Assembly (NCBI GenBank): GCA_913052585.1
Contig: CAJXEB010000008.1
Span: 1 to 56,384, forward strand
Reading direction: 5' to 3'
DNA length: 56,384 nucleotides
Origin: an uncultured Flavobacteriaceae bacterium
GTDB lineage: Bacteria > Bacteroidota > Bacteroidia > Flavobacteriales > Flavobacteriaceae
A program made the translations under genes and the position numbers. Each line of letters starts with the position of its first letter. The first letter of the stretch is position 1. Shown piece by piece: positions 45,236 to 53,605 of the stretch. The notes under the pieces were generated by a model. That model saw only the letters and a list, made by a program, of their open reading frames with translations. It did not search any database and was not told the DNA's origin.

Positions 45236-45299
45236 ACCAAGCTCAATATCCCTAAGAAATACTATTTTTAGGCCTTTAAAAAAAATCAACCACATACCT

Positions 45300-47606
45300 A
45301 TGAAATTATTTAAACTTTTAGCTTTAGTTGTTTTATTTCTAGCAACAGGACTTAGTTACTCCCAAGATGAAGAAACAAAGGAAGAACGTGTTCCAGGGCA
45401 TTATAATAACAATCCTTTTAAACAACTATATGAAGAGTTTTCAACTCCTAACCAGTATCGGTCTGCAAGTGGAGCCCCAGGGCCATCTTATTATCAGCAA
45501 CAAGCAGACTATGTAATGGATATAGAGCTTGATGACAAGAACAAGAAGCTTACGGGTTATGAAACGATTACTTATACCAACAATTCTCCAGATGTTTTGG
45601 ATTATATATGGGTACAATTAGATCAAAACGTGCGTGCTAAAGATTCTAAAACTCCTTTAATTGAATCTAGTGGTGCAGCTACAGCAGATATGGCCGGAAA
45701 TTTTGTAAACCAACATATGGGAGAAGGATTTGATGGTGGATTCAACATACAATCTGTTAAAGGTAATAATGGAAATGATTTAGACTATATAATAAATCGC
45801 ACGATGATGCGTATTGAGTTACCAAAAAGCATGAATAAAGGAGATAAATTTGTTTTCTCTATTCGTTGGTGGTACAATATCAATAATCACGTAAAAAATC
45901 GTGCCCGTAGTGGTTATGAAGAATTTGAAGATGGAAATCGTGCATATGTAATTGCTCAGTTTTTTCCAAGAATGGCAGTATATAGTGATGTTGAAGGTTG
46001 GCAAAATAGTCAGTTTTGGGGAAGAGATGAGTTTGCTTTAGTATTTGGAGATTATGAAGTAAATATTACGGTACCTGCAGATCATATTTTAGATGGAACT
46101 GGAGCACTTCAAAATAGAAAAGAAATTTTCAGTAAAGAAATGATGAACCGTTATGATAAAGCTAAAAAATCATATGATGAGCCAGTTGTTATCGTAACTC
46201 AAGATGAAGCAGATACTGCTTCAGCAAGCTTTGATACGAATAAAAAAACTTGGAAATTTAAAGCAATAAATGTTCGTGACTATGCATTTGCTTCTTCAAG
46301 AAGATTTATATGGGATATGATGGCTGTAAAAGTTGGAGAAAGAGAAGTGATGGCAGTTTCAATGTATCCTAAAGAAGGAAATCCTCTATGGGAAGAATGG
46401 TCAACTAAAGTAGTAGCAAGTACTTTAAAATCATATTCAAGAATGACATTTGATTATCCTTATCCTAAAGCAATTTCAGTACACGCTAAAAATCAAGGAA
46501 TGGAATATCCAATGATATGTTGGAATTATGGGCGCCCAGATGAAGATGGTACCTATAGCGAACGCACAAAATATGGTATGTTTGGTGTAGTAATTCACGA
46601 AATAGGACATAATTATTTTCCAATGATTGTAAATAGTGATGAACGTCAATGGACTTGGATGGATGAAGGGATCAATACTTTTGTGCAATATGTAGCAGAG
46701 CAAGATTTTGGTGAAAAATACCCAGAAGCAATAGCTCCTAATAAAAAATATCCTTCAAGAAGAGGGCCTGCAAAAAATATTGTAAGTTATATGTCTGGAG
46801 ATCAAAGTTCGATTGCTCCAATTATGACAAAAGGTTTAAATACTTATAATTTTGGTGCGAATGGTTATTCAAAACCAGGAACAGGTTTAAATATATTAAG
46901 AGAGACCGTAATGGGTAGAGAATTATTTGATTATTCATTTAAAACGTATGCCAAAAGATGGATGTTTAAACATCCTTCACCTGAAGATTTCTTCCGTACT
47001 ATGGAAGATGCATCAGCAATGGATTTAGATTGGTTTTGGAGAGGATGGTTTTATACTACTAATGTGGTAGATATTGGAGTAGGAGAGGTTAAGAAATACT
47101 ATGTTACTTCAAAAATGAATAAAGAAGTTAAAGAAATGATGGAAGCTAGAGGAATGAAAGAAAGTGATCTTCCTCCATTGGTTTATTTAGTAGAAGAAGG
47201 TAGTGAAGATTTTGAAGAGAGTATGCGTACTTCTACTTTAGATGATGTTTCTACGTTACAAGAATACATCATGGATAATTTAAGCCCTGAAGAAAGAGCA
47301 AAACTTAAAAAGCCTACCTTTTTCTATGAAGTAACATTTGAGAAGCCAGGTGGATTACCAATGCCAATTATTGCTGAATACACGTACAGTGATGGAACTA
47401 CTGAAAGAGTTACCTACCCTGTACAGATTTGGAAAACAAGTGATAAATCTGTTGGAAAAGTAATTGCTTCAGATAAAGAGATTACTAAAATTGTAGTAGA
47501 TCCAGATGAAGAAACAGCAGATGTAGATACTTCTAATAATACGTGGCCAAAGCGTAAAAAGTTAGGTAAATTTGATTCTTTTAAAGAAAAGAAAGTAAAA
47601 GGATAA
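45300..47606 (+). CDS. M1 family zinc metallopeptidase
   Basis: 768 aa. Signal peptide 1-21 (TGLSYSQ). N-terminal beta-saddle domain, then the gluzincin centre HEIGHNYF (His 433, Glu 434, His 437) with third ligand Glu 456 in WMDEGINTF, 18 residues after the second His as expected. The GAMEN exopeptidase motif appears as QGMEYPM, so aminopeptidase specificity is likely but modified. C-terminal region about 590-768 is an acidic and then basic domain. No T9SS sorting domain visible. Probably one unit with 43108-45235. Confidence 0.93.
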   Translation: MKLFKLLALVVLFLATGLSYSQDEETKEERVPGHYNNNPFKQLYEEFSTPNQYRSASGAPGPSYYQQQADYVMDIELDDKNKKLTGYETITYTNNSPDVLDYIWVQLDQNVRAKDSKTPLIESSGAATADMAGNFVNQHMGEGFDGGFNIQSVKGNNGNDLDYIINRTMMRIELPKSMNKGDKFVFSIRWWYNINNHVKNRARSGYEEFEDGNRAYVIAQFFPRMAVYSDVEGWQNSQFWGRDEFALVFGDYEVNITVPADHILDGTGALQNRKEIFSKEMMNRYDKAKKSYDEPVVIVTQDEADTASASFDTNKKTWKFKAINVRDYAFASSRRFIWDMMAVKVGEREVMAVSMYPKEGNPLWEEWSTKVVASTLKSYSRMTFDYPYPKAISVHAKNQGMEYPMICWNYGRPDEDGTYSERTKYGMFGVVIHEIGHNYFPMIVNSDERQWTWMDEGINTFVQYVAEQDFGEKYPEAIAPNKKYPSRRGPAKNIVSYMSGDQSSIAPIMTKGLNTYNFGANGYSKPGTGLNILRETVMGRELFDYSFKTYAKRWMFKHPSPEDFFRTMEDASAMDLDWFWRGWFYTTNVVDIGVGEVKKYYVTSKMNKEVKEMMEARGMKESDLPPLVYLVEEGSEDFEESMRTSTLDDVSTLQEYIMDNLSPEERAKLKKPTFFYEVTFEKPGGLPMPIIAEYTYSDGTTERVTYPVQIWKTSDKSVGKVIASDKEITKIVVDPDEETADVDTSNNTWPKRKKLGKFDSFKEKKVKG

Positions 47607-47636
47607 TATAAATTTTGGTTGATGTAAATCAACATT

Positions 47637-47679
47637 AACTAAAAGCCACTAATTAATTTTTAATTAGTGGCTTTTAGTT
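47637..47679. terminator. Perfect 20-bp inverted repeat, bidirectional terminator
   Basis: Arms 47637-47656 and 47660-47679 match without error around a 3-base loop; core GCCACTAATTAA/TTAATTAGTGGC. Lies between the convergent M1 peptidase and haem-binding pseudogene. Confidence 0.85.
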
Positions 47680-47710
47680 TGAGGATACTTAATTTATTAT
47701 ACTTGATGAA

Positions 47711-48148
47711 TTATTCGTAGAGAGAATCTAATAATTGACCAGTCCAATTGATAATAGCTTCTTTATCTTCTTCAGTTAGTTTTGCTTTAGAATGTAATGC
47801 AGTATAATTTTTTAAAGGCATTTCGCCATCATATAAAACTGTAGAAATATCATCTAGTATTTCAGCTTTATCCTCCTTGTTATAAGTATTCCAATTAGAA
47901 AAATTTAACTCTTCACGTGCTTCTGTAATATCTTTATAAACCAACCATTTTGATGGAGCAATCGTTGCCTACCAAGGGAAATTAGATTCATTCGAGTGAC
48001 AATCGTAACAAGCTGCTTTTAACTTTGAGGCTACGTTTTTAGGTACGGTTGTAGTTGCAATTAAATCGTTTGGATTGTCAACTATTATTGTAGGTTTCTC
48101 AACAGGATATAGTTGTATTGCAATAAATAGTACAATTATAAATGCCAT
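47711..48148 (-). pseudogene. Haem-binding domain protein interrupted by an in-frame TAG
   Basis: From ATG 48148 the frame reads MAFIIVLFIAIQLYPVE (signal anchor), VPKNVASKLKAACYDCHSN with a CxxCH haem site, NFPW, then TAG at 47969-47971, then continues ATIAPSKWLVYKDITEAREELNFSNW to a normal end. In relatives the position of the TAG is Tyr (PWYSNIAP or similar), so a TAC/TAT to TAG change broke the gene. The remaining downstream frame (77 codons from a TTG) is not a real gene. Family: haem-binding domain (PF14376-like). Lies 36 bases after the next gene upstream. Confidence 0.7.
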
Positions 48149-48184
48149 TATTTTTTTCTTGATGTTTAAAAAATTATAATTTAA

Positions 48185-48595
48185 CTACTCCTTGTTTAAA
48201 ACTAATCTTTGCTCTGTAGCCCAACCCATTAAAATTTTAGATTCTTCTGGAGTTAATTTTTTATCAGGATATTTTGCTAATAATTTTTTTGGAGGCATTT
48301 TATTTTTACCTAATACTTTTGTCATTTTTCCAAATTTGCTTGCTAATTTTCCATTTGAATAACTTCCATCACTAATTTTATCAAAATTCATTTTCATTTT
48401 ACTTTTTCCTCCCTTAGCATCATTACTATGGCATCCCATACATTTATTGTCTAAAATGGTTTTTACGTTTTCGGGAATATCAACAAGCTCGATAGCAGTT
48501 GAGTTTTGGTAATTTTCTTTATTGTTTTCAGAAAAAGAAAACAGACCAATAGATACAGTAAAAAGGATAATTAAGCTGATAAATTTAGTTTTCAT
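48185..48595 (-). CDS. Exported c-type haem-binding protein
   Basis: 136 aa. Signal peptide to about residue 22, a single CMGCH haem motif (about 52-56) and KNKMPPKK with the likely distal Met ligand, LTPEESKILMGWA at the end. Same haem-binding family as its disrupted neighbour; probably a periplasmic electron carrier. Ends with TAG. Confidence 0.82.
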   Translation of the reverse strand: MKTKFISLIILFTVSIGLFSFSENNKENYQNSTAIELVDIPENVKTILDNKCMGCHSNDAKGGKSKMKMNFDKISDGSYSNGKLASKFGKMTKVLGKNKMPPKKLLAKYPDKKLTPEESKILMGWATEQRLVLNKE

Positions 48596-48693
48596 AGAAT
48601 TTTAATTTTGATGATATACAAATATAGGATTTTTATATATTACAATATTTGAACCTTTTTTATTTGATTTGTATTGCGGAGTTACAAAATCAT

Positions 48694-48701
48694 TATATTT
48701 G
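48694..48701 (+). promoter_or_regulatory. -7 box directly before tatA
   Basis: TATATTTG (TAnnTTTG) ending 4 bases before the tatA ATG at 48706, with ATTG 17 bases upstream. Suggests a leaderless transcript. Confidence 0.4.
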
Positions 48702-48705
48702 TACT

Positions 48706-49023
48706 ATGATTACATTTCCTTTATTTATAAGCGGAGCAGAGATATTTTTTATCGTTTTTATTGTGGTAATGGTTTTTGGTGCAGATAAAGTTCCTGAAAT
48801 TGCTAGAGGGTTAGGAAAAGGTATGCGCCAAATAAAAGATGCAACTAACGATATTAAAAGTGAAATTAATAAAAGCGCTAAAAAAGAAGGAATTGATTTA
48901 GAATCACCTGAAAAATTAACGGATGATATTAAGAGCAATTTCACTAAAAATATATCTTCTGAAATAAAAAACGTGAAGGATACTGTAGATGATATTACAG
49001 GACCTATAAAAAGAAAATTCTAA
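48706..49023 (+). CDS. tatA: Twin-arginine translocase subunit TatA
   Basis: 105 aa from MITFPLFISG; earlier in-frame starts would cross the promoter and are unlikely. A single N-terminal membrane helix (IFFIVFIVVMVFG), the FG hinge, an amphipathic helix (KVPEIARGLGKGMRQIKDA) and a charged tail are typical of TatA/E. Forms the pore ring for folded proteins. No tatC nearby. Stop codon abuts the stop of the convergent O-methyltransferase gene. Confidence 0.92.
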   Translation: MITFPLFISGAEIFFIVFIVVMVFGADKVPEIARGLGKGMRQIKDATNDIKSEINKSAKKEGIDLESPEKLTDDIKSNFTKNISSEIKNVKDTVDDITGPIKRKF

Positions 49024-49665
49024 TTATTTTACTCTTGATATTGTTAAACCATCACGAATAGGTAACAAAACTGTTTCTAATTGAGGATGGTTATTTGTCA
49101 TTTTATTATATTTTATAAGTGCTTCTGTATCTTTATCTCCTTTCAACAGTGGTTCAATTATTTTTCCTGTCCATAATACATTATCACTTAAAATGACGGA
49201 TCCAGTTCTAAGTTTTGGTAAAATGATATCTAAATAATTAGGATAATTTTGTTTGTCGGCATCTATAAACACTAAATCAAAAGTTTCTTTTAAAGAAGGT
49301 ATTATATCTAAAGCATTACCAATGTGCTGAACTATTTGATTTCCATAATTAGACTTATCAAAATATTTTCGTTGTAAATCATATAATTCTTCATTAGTGT
49401 CAATGGTATGAAGCTGTCCTTTTGGCTGCATTCCTTCAGCTAAACATAAAGCAGAATATCCCGTGTAAGTTCCTATTTCAAGAATATTCTTAGGATTGAT
49501 CAATTTAGAAATCATACTTAAAACTCTTCCTTGAAAATGCCCACTTAACATTCTAGGGGCTAATACTTTTCGCCAAGTTTCGCGACTTAGTTGTTGTAGT
49601 AATTCTGGTTCCTCTTGAGAATGAGCAACTACATAATCATCAAGTTTATCAGGTATAAAGTGCAT
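49024..49665 (-). CDS. Class I O-methyltransferase (COMT-like)
   Basis: 213 aa, family 3 O-methyltransferase. SAM loop EIGTYTGYSALCLA, TIDTNEE, metal-binding DLVFIDADKQNY and NVLWTG. These enzymes methylate catechol-type hydroxyls. The start lies 4 bases after the stop of the ACMSD-like gene, so it is transcribed with the kynurenine operon, but this gene is also widespread next to tatA in Flavobacteriaceae, so a functional link is uncertain. Confidence 0.88.
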   Translation of the reverse strand: MHFIPDKLDDYVVAHSQEEPELLQQLSRETWRKVLAPRMLSGHFQGRVLSMISKLINPKNILEIGTYTGYSALCLAEGMQPKGQLHTIDTNEELYDLQRKYFDKSNYGNQIVQHIGNALDIIPSLKETFDLVFIDADKQNYPNYLDIILPKLRTGSVILSDNVLWTGKIIEPLLKGDKDTEALIKYNKMTNNHPQLETVLLPIRDGLTISRVK

Positions 49666-49669
49666 TAAA

Positions 49670-50752
49670 TTAACTCAATATTTTATTAATTAAATCTTGT
49701 TTCTTTTTTTTATTGTCTCCAAATAACCATTGCAGTACATTATCATCCCAAATAGCATCACATTCTTCTGTGGTTAATATTTTTTGTTCTTGTGCTAGAT
49801 CCAAAATTTTTCCTGGATATGAGGATTGATTTGCACTTTCCATCTCACCTAGAGGATAAGGATCATCTAATCCCATAACTATTTGTTTTGATGTTTGGTT
49901 TTTAACGATTAATTGTAAGGATCCTGTATCGTGAACTAAGGTGTCGAAGAATATATTTTTATGAGCAACAGATTTTCTTGGATGGACTTTACCTTCAAAT
50001 AAATCGGGTCTTCCATCAAAACCTTGAATACGTCTTCCTAAGTTCATTTGAGCCAATTGGCCTCCGTGAGCAAAACAAGTTCTCATATTTGGAAATTTAT
50101 CTGCATATCCATTTAACGTAAAAAAGTGGTAAGCATCGGCACATTGAGCTAACATCCATATTAAATGAAAACGCCAAGCGGTATTTTCTAATTTTATGAA
50201 TTTTTCACCATCGTAAGGATGAATTTCTAAAGCAAGATTATATTTGTTGGCTAATTCAAAAATAGGTTCATTTTCTTCATCAAAAATACATCGCCAAGTA
50301 CCTATAGTATCCATATAATGAGTTGGTAGACAAAGCAAATTTAAACCTAACTCCTCTACGCAACGTTCTATTTCCCATAAGGCACCTCTTCCGTAACCAG
50401 GATGAACTACAAACCCGCAAGTAAATTTTGAAGGATGATCATGTTGAACTTTAGCATTAAAATCGTTTTGAAAACGAAGTGCTTGCTTCATTTCTTCTAA
50501 TCGCAAACCATTTCCGTAAAGTTGAGATAGATTTAATACGACTGCATGATCAATTTTAAATTTATCCATCCATTCTAGCTTTTCATCTAAAAAGAAACTA
50601 GAGTCCGTAACAGGTCGTTTCCAATTTTTTTGAAGCATAAAATTACGATCCTTATCGACCCAAAAAATTCCATTGTCTTTCATGAACTGAGGAATTTCTT
50701 CTGGATAAGGAAGAAGGTGTGAATGGCCGTTGATTCTTAATTTTCGTTTCAT
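49670..50752 (-). CDS. Probable 2-amino-3-carboxymuconate-6-semialdehyde decarboxylase (ACMSD)
   Basis: 360 aa amidohydrolase, somewhat longer than animal or Pseudomonas ACMSD (about 335). Metal ligands His 10 and His 12 (INGHSH), a His in LEIHPYDG, CFAHGG, and Asp 296/297 in MGLDDPYPLGE, where ACMSD has TDYPFPLGE. Removes CO2 from 2-amino-3-carboxymuconate semialdehyde, steering 3-hydroxyanthranilate carbon away from quinolinate. The preceding genes for kynureninase and kynurenine monooxygenase support the assignment. Confidence 0.8.
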   Translation of the reverse strand: MKRKLRINGHSHLLPYPEEIPQFMKDNGIFWVDKDRNFMLQKNWKRPVTDSSFFLDEKLEWMDKFKIDHAVVLNLSQLYGNGLRLEEMKQALRFQNDFNAKVQHDHPSKFTCGFVVHPGYGRGALWEIERCVEELGLNLLCLPTHYMDTIGTWRCIFDEENEPIFELANKYNLALEIHPYDGEKFIKLENTAWRFHLIWMLAQCADAYHFFTLNGYADKFPNMRTCFAHGGQLAQMNLGRRIQGFDGRPDLFEGKVHPRKSVAHKNIFFDTLVHDTGSLQLIVKNQTSKQIVMGLDDPYPLGEMESANQSSYPGKILDLAQEQKILTTEECDAIWDDNVLQWLFGDNKKKKQDLINKILS

Positions 50753-50819
50753 ATTAATTGCCAGACTTGATCCGGTATCTTTTATTGTTTGTTATATGAG
50801 TTCCTATAAAAGTAATTTA

Positions 50820-51602
50820 TTACAAACTTTTAGTCCTTCCGCCATCAACAGGTAAATTAATACCATTGATATACCCGGCTGCTTCACTTGCTAAAAATAC
50901 TACTGCATATGCTATTTCTTCAGGTTGCGCAAACCGTTTAGCTGGAACAATGCTTTTCATTACTTCACTAGCTTCTTCAGGAGACTTTCCAATCTTTTTG
51001 CCCACATTTACCATAATCTGGTCTAAACGTTCAGTTGCTGTAGCACCGGGTAATACATTGTTAACTGTAATGCCAAATGGCCCAAGCTCTGCAGCTAAGG
51101 TTTTGCTCCAATTTGCAACTGCTCCACGAATAGTATTGCTAACTCCTAAACCTTCAATAGGTTGTTTTACTGAAGTAGATATGATATTAATAATTCTACC
51201 ATAGCCGTTTTCTTTCATTCCAGAAACAACTGCTTGAACTAATATATGATTACAAAGTAAATGTTGCGAAAAAGTATTCGTAAATTCTGAAAGATCGGCA
51301 TTAAGAATTGGTCCTCCTTTTGGTCCACCGGTGTTATTTAAAAGAATATGATAATTCCTAGAAATGTTATTTGATAGCGTTTCTTTTAATGAATTTGGAT
51401 CACTAAAATCTGCTACCATATAATTGTGGCTTTGACCTTGATGAGTCGGTAATTCAGATAATACTTGCTTTAGTTTATCTTCATTACGAGCAATCAATGT
51501 TATGTTTACTCCAAGGTCAGCTAGCTCCATTGCAGAGGCTTTTCCAATACCAGCAGTACTACCACAGATTAATGCATTTTTATTTTTTAGATTAAGATTC
51601 AT
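50820..51602 (-). CDS. Atypical short-chain dehydrogenase/reductase lacking the Tyr-x3-Lys motif
   Basis: 260 aa Rossmann protein with GSTAGIG (14-20) and the NNTGGPKGG region (89-97, normally NNAG). The catalytic Ser is at 142, but where Tyr (155) and Lys (159) should be the sequence has SNTIR, i.e. Ser and Arg. A subgroup of SDRs with SN-x2-R is known from genomes; its chemistry is unclear. Lies 17 bases downstream of the semialdehyde dehydrogenase gene and 67 before the ACMSD gene. May act on aminomuconate or a product, which is inference only. Confidence 0.82.
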   Translation of the reverse strand: MNLNLKNKNALICGSTAGIGKASAMELADLGVNITLIARNEDKLKQVLSELPTHQGQSHNYMVADFSDPNSLKETLSNNISRNYHILLNNTGGPKGGPILNADLSEFTNTFSQHLLCNHILVQAVVSGMKENGYGRIINIISTSVKQPIEGLGVSNTIRGAVANWSKTLAAELGPFGITVNNVLPGATATERLDQIMVNVGKKIGKSPEEASEVMKSIVPAKRFAQPEEIAYAVVFLASEAAGYINGINLPVDGGRTKSL

Positions 51603-51619
51603 AAGTTTATTTTCAATAA

Positions 51620-53074
51620 TTAATTATCATATTTGATACAAATATTTTTAGATTCCGTAAAGAATTTTAAAGCTTCAAAGCCTCCTTCACGTCCTACGCC
51701 ACTGTTTTTAACTCCACCAAAAGGAGTTCTTAAATCCCTATTAAGCCAAGTGTTTACCCAAACTATCCCAGATTCTATTTGTTTTGACATTCTCATGGTT
51801 CTATCTAAATTAGTAGTCCATAAGGTTGCTGAAAGTCCGTATTTAACACTATTTGCCATTTCTAAAACTTCTTCTTCAGTTTCAAAAGGCATAATAGTTA
51901 CTACGGGGCCAAAAATTTCTTCTTGATTTACACGACAATTATTATCTGTTATTTCGATAATTGTGGGTTCAAGATAATATCCATTTTCAGAACCATTTAC
52001 CGTTACTTTATTTCCACCACATAATACTTTTCCTCCTTCTTCTTTAGCTAAATCAATATAGGATATTACTTTATCAAGATGGAGTTTTGATACTAAAGCA
52101 CCAATATTGGTAGAAGGATCAAACGGATCTCCTACTTTTAATTCTTTTACTTTGGAAACAAAATCTTCTTTGAATTTTGAATAGATTGATTTTTCTACAA
52201 AAATTCTACTTCCACATAAACAAATTTGACCTTGATTTGCAAAAGATGATTTGACAGTAACAGAAAGCATTTTCTCATAATTGCAATCTGCAAAAATGAT
52301 ATTTGGATTTTTACCACCTAATTCTAAAGACAATTTTTTAAACATAGGTGCTGCAGTCCTTGCAATTGATTCACCAGTTTTAGTTCCGCCTGTAAATGAA
52401 ATTGCTTTAATGTTTGGATGTTCCACAATGGCTTGACCTGCAGAAGGGCCATTTCCGTGAACTATATTTAAAACTCCATTTGGTAATCCCGCTTGAGTAC
52501 AGATTTCTCCCAATAAAAATGCGGTCATAGGAGTTACCTCACTAGGTTTTGCAACAACAGTATTTCCTGCGGCTAAGGCTGGAGCAATTTTCCAAGTAAA
52601 TAAATACAATGGTAAATTCCAAGGAGATATACATCCAACAACACCAATAGGTTGTCTTAAAGTAAAATTCATGGTATTTAATCCAACACTTTCATGTGCT
52701 TCACTAGCAAATTGTGTGATGGCATGAGCAAAAAATCTAAAATTACTAGACGCTCTTGGAATATCAACCGCTTTTGCCAAGCTTAATGGTTTTCCATTAT
52801 CTAATGCTTCAGCTTCAGCAAGCATATCTAATTTTTCTTCTATAAGATTCGCTATTTTTAACAGAATTGCACTACGCTTATCAATAGTCGTATTGGACCA
52901 TGATGGGAATGCTTTTTTTGCAGCTAGATATGCTTTGTCTACATCTATTGAAGAAGAAGATGCAATTTTTGAATATACCTCTCCTTTTGAAGGATTGTAA
53001 TTATCTAACCAATCTTGTGAGAATGGTTCACAGTATGATCCGTCAATATAGTTTAGTATTTTTTTCATATCCAT
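51620..53074 (-). CDS. Aldehyde dehydrogenase, probable 2-aminomuconate 6-semialdehyde dehydrogenase
   Basis: 484 aa NAD-dependent ALDH. SLELGGKNP with the general-base Glu, FANQGQICLCGSR with the nucleophile Cys followed unusually by a second Cys two residues on, EIFGPVVTIMPF, and NTWLNRDLRTPFGGVKNSGVGREGG-type C-terminus, the pattern of the 2-hydroxymuconic/2-aminomuconic semialdehyde dehydrogenases (XylG/AmnC). Start may be the second Met (MKKILNYIDG). Only 5 bases after the RidA-type gene. Confidence 0.85.
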   Translation of the reverse strand: MDMKKILNYIDGSYCEPFSQDWLDNYNPSKGEVYSKIASSSSIDVDKAYLAAKKAFPSWSNTTIDKRSAILLKIANLIEEKLDMLAEAEALDNGKPLSLAKAVDIPRASSNFRFFAHAITQFASEAHESVGLNTMNFTLRQPIGVVGCISPWNLPLYLFTWKIAPALAAGNTVVAKPSEVTPMTAFLLGEICTQAGLPNGVLNIVHGNGPSAGQAIVEHPNIKAISFTGGTKTGESIARTAAPMFKKLSLELGGKNPNIIFADCNYEKMLSVTVKSSFANQGQICLCGSRIFVEKSIYSKFKEDFVSKVKELKVGDPFDPSTNIGALVSKLHLDKVISYIDLAKEEGGKVLCGGNKVTVNGSENGYYLEPTIIEITDNNCRVNQEEIFGPVVTIMPFETEEEVLEMANSVKYGLSATLWTTNLDRTMRMSKQIESGIVWVNTWLNRDLRTPFGGVKNSGVGREGGFEALKFFTESKNICIKYDN

Positions 53075-53079
53075 AAGTA

Positions 53080-53496
53080 TTATAATGGCTTATATGCCAT
53101 TACTTTAATTTCTACCACTAAATCTGGATGTGGTAATTGATGAACGGCTACAGTTGTTCTTGTTGGGCCTGTTTCTTTATCAAAGAATTCTGCATAGGCT
53201 TTATTATAGCCTGCAAAATCATTCATATTTACTAAAAAAGTAGAGATATCTACTACATCTTTTAATGAAGCTCCAACTTTTTTTAGATTTATATCAATAT
53301 TGTTAAGCACCTCGCGTGTTTGGACTTCAATATTTAAATGTTTAGTTCCCATTTCATCAATGATATCGACTCCTGCAATGGTATTGTCTGGCCTTCGTGA
53401 GCTAGTTCCTGATACAAATATAAAATCCCCTGCTCTTTTAACATGTGGATAGGCTCCTCTCGGAGTAACTTTTCCTTCTACTGCTTTATTTTCCAT
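53080..53496 (-). CDS. RidA-family protein, probable 2-aminomuconate deaminase
   Basis: 138 aa. [25 protein letters not shown] and the [22 protein letters not shown] end identify a RidA/YjgF-fold enzyme with the substrate Arg and final Glu. The [11 protein letters not shown] insert is typical of the aminomuconate deaminase (AmnD/NbaF) subgroup. Converts 2-aminomuconate to 4-oxalocrotonate and ammonia. Between kmo and the semialdehyde dehydrogenase gene. Confidence 0.82.
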   Translation of the reverse strand: MENKAVEGKVTPRGAYPHVKRAGDFIFVSGTSSRRPDNTIAGVDIIDEMGTKHLNIEVQTREVLNNIDINLKKVGASLKDVVDISTFLVNMNDFAGYNKAYAEFFDKETGPTRTTVAVHQLPHPDLVVEIKVMAYKPL

Positions 53497-53605
53497 AATT
53501 TTTCCTACATAGGCAGGAATCTTATTAATTAAACTTTTGTTATCTTTTTTCTATAGTTTGTTTTTAAAACTCTATTGTTTCAAAATTAACTAAGTAATAA
53601 TTCTA

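Noticed and set aside
47711-47944. Independent 77-aa protein
   Set aside because: It is the downstream part of a haem-binding gene after an in-frame TAG and would need a TTG start.
1551-47971. TAG as a sense codon (two coherent frames are interrupted by TAG at 1551 and 47969)
   Set aside because: TAG ends several intact genes here with well-fitting C-termini (nqrD, both carboxypeptidase-like proteins, the haem-binding protein at 48185), so the standard code applies; the two cases are better explained by mutation or base-call error.
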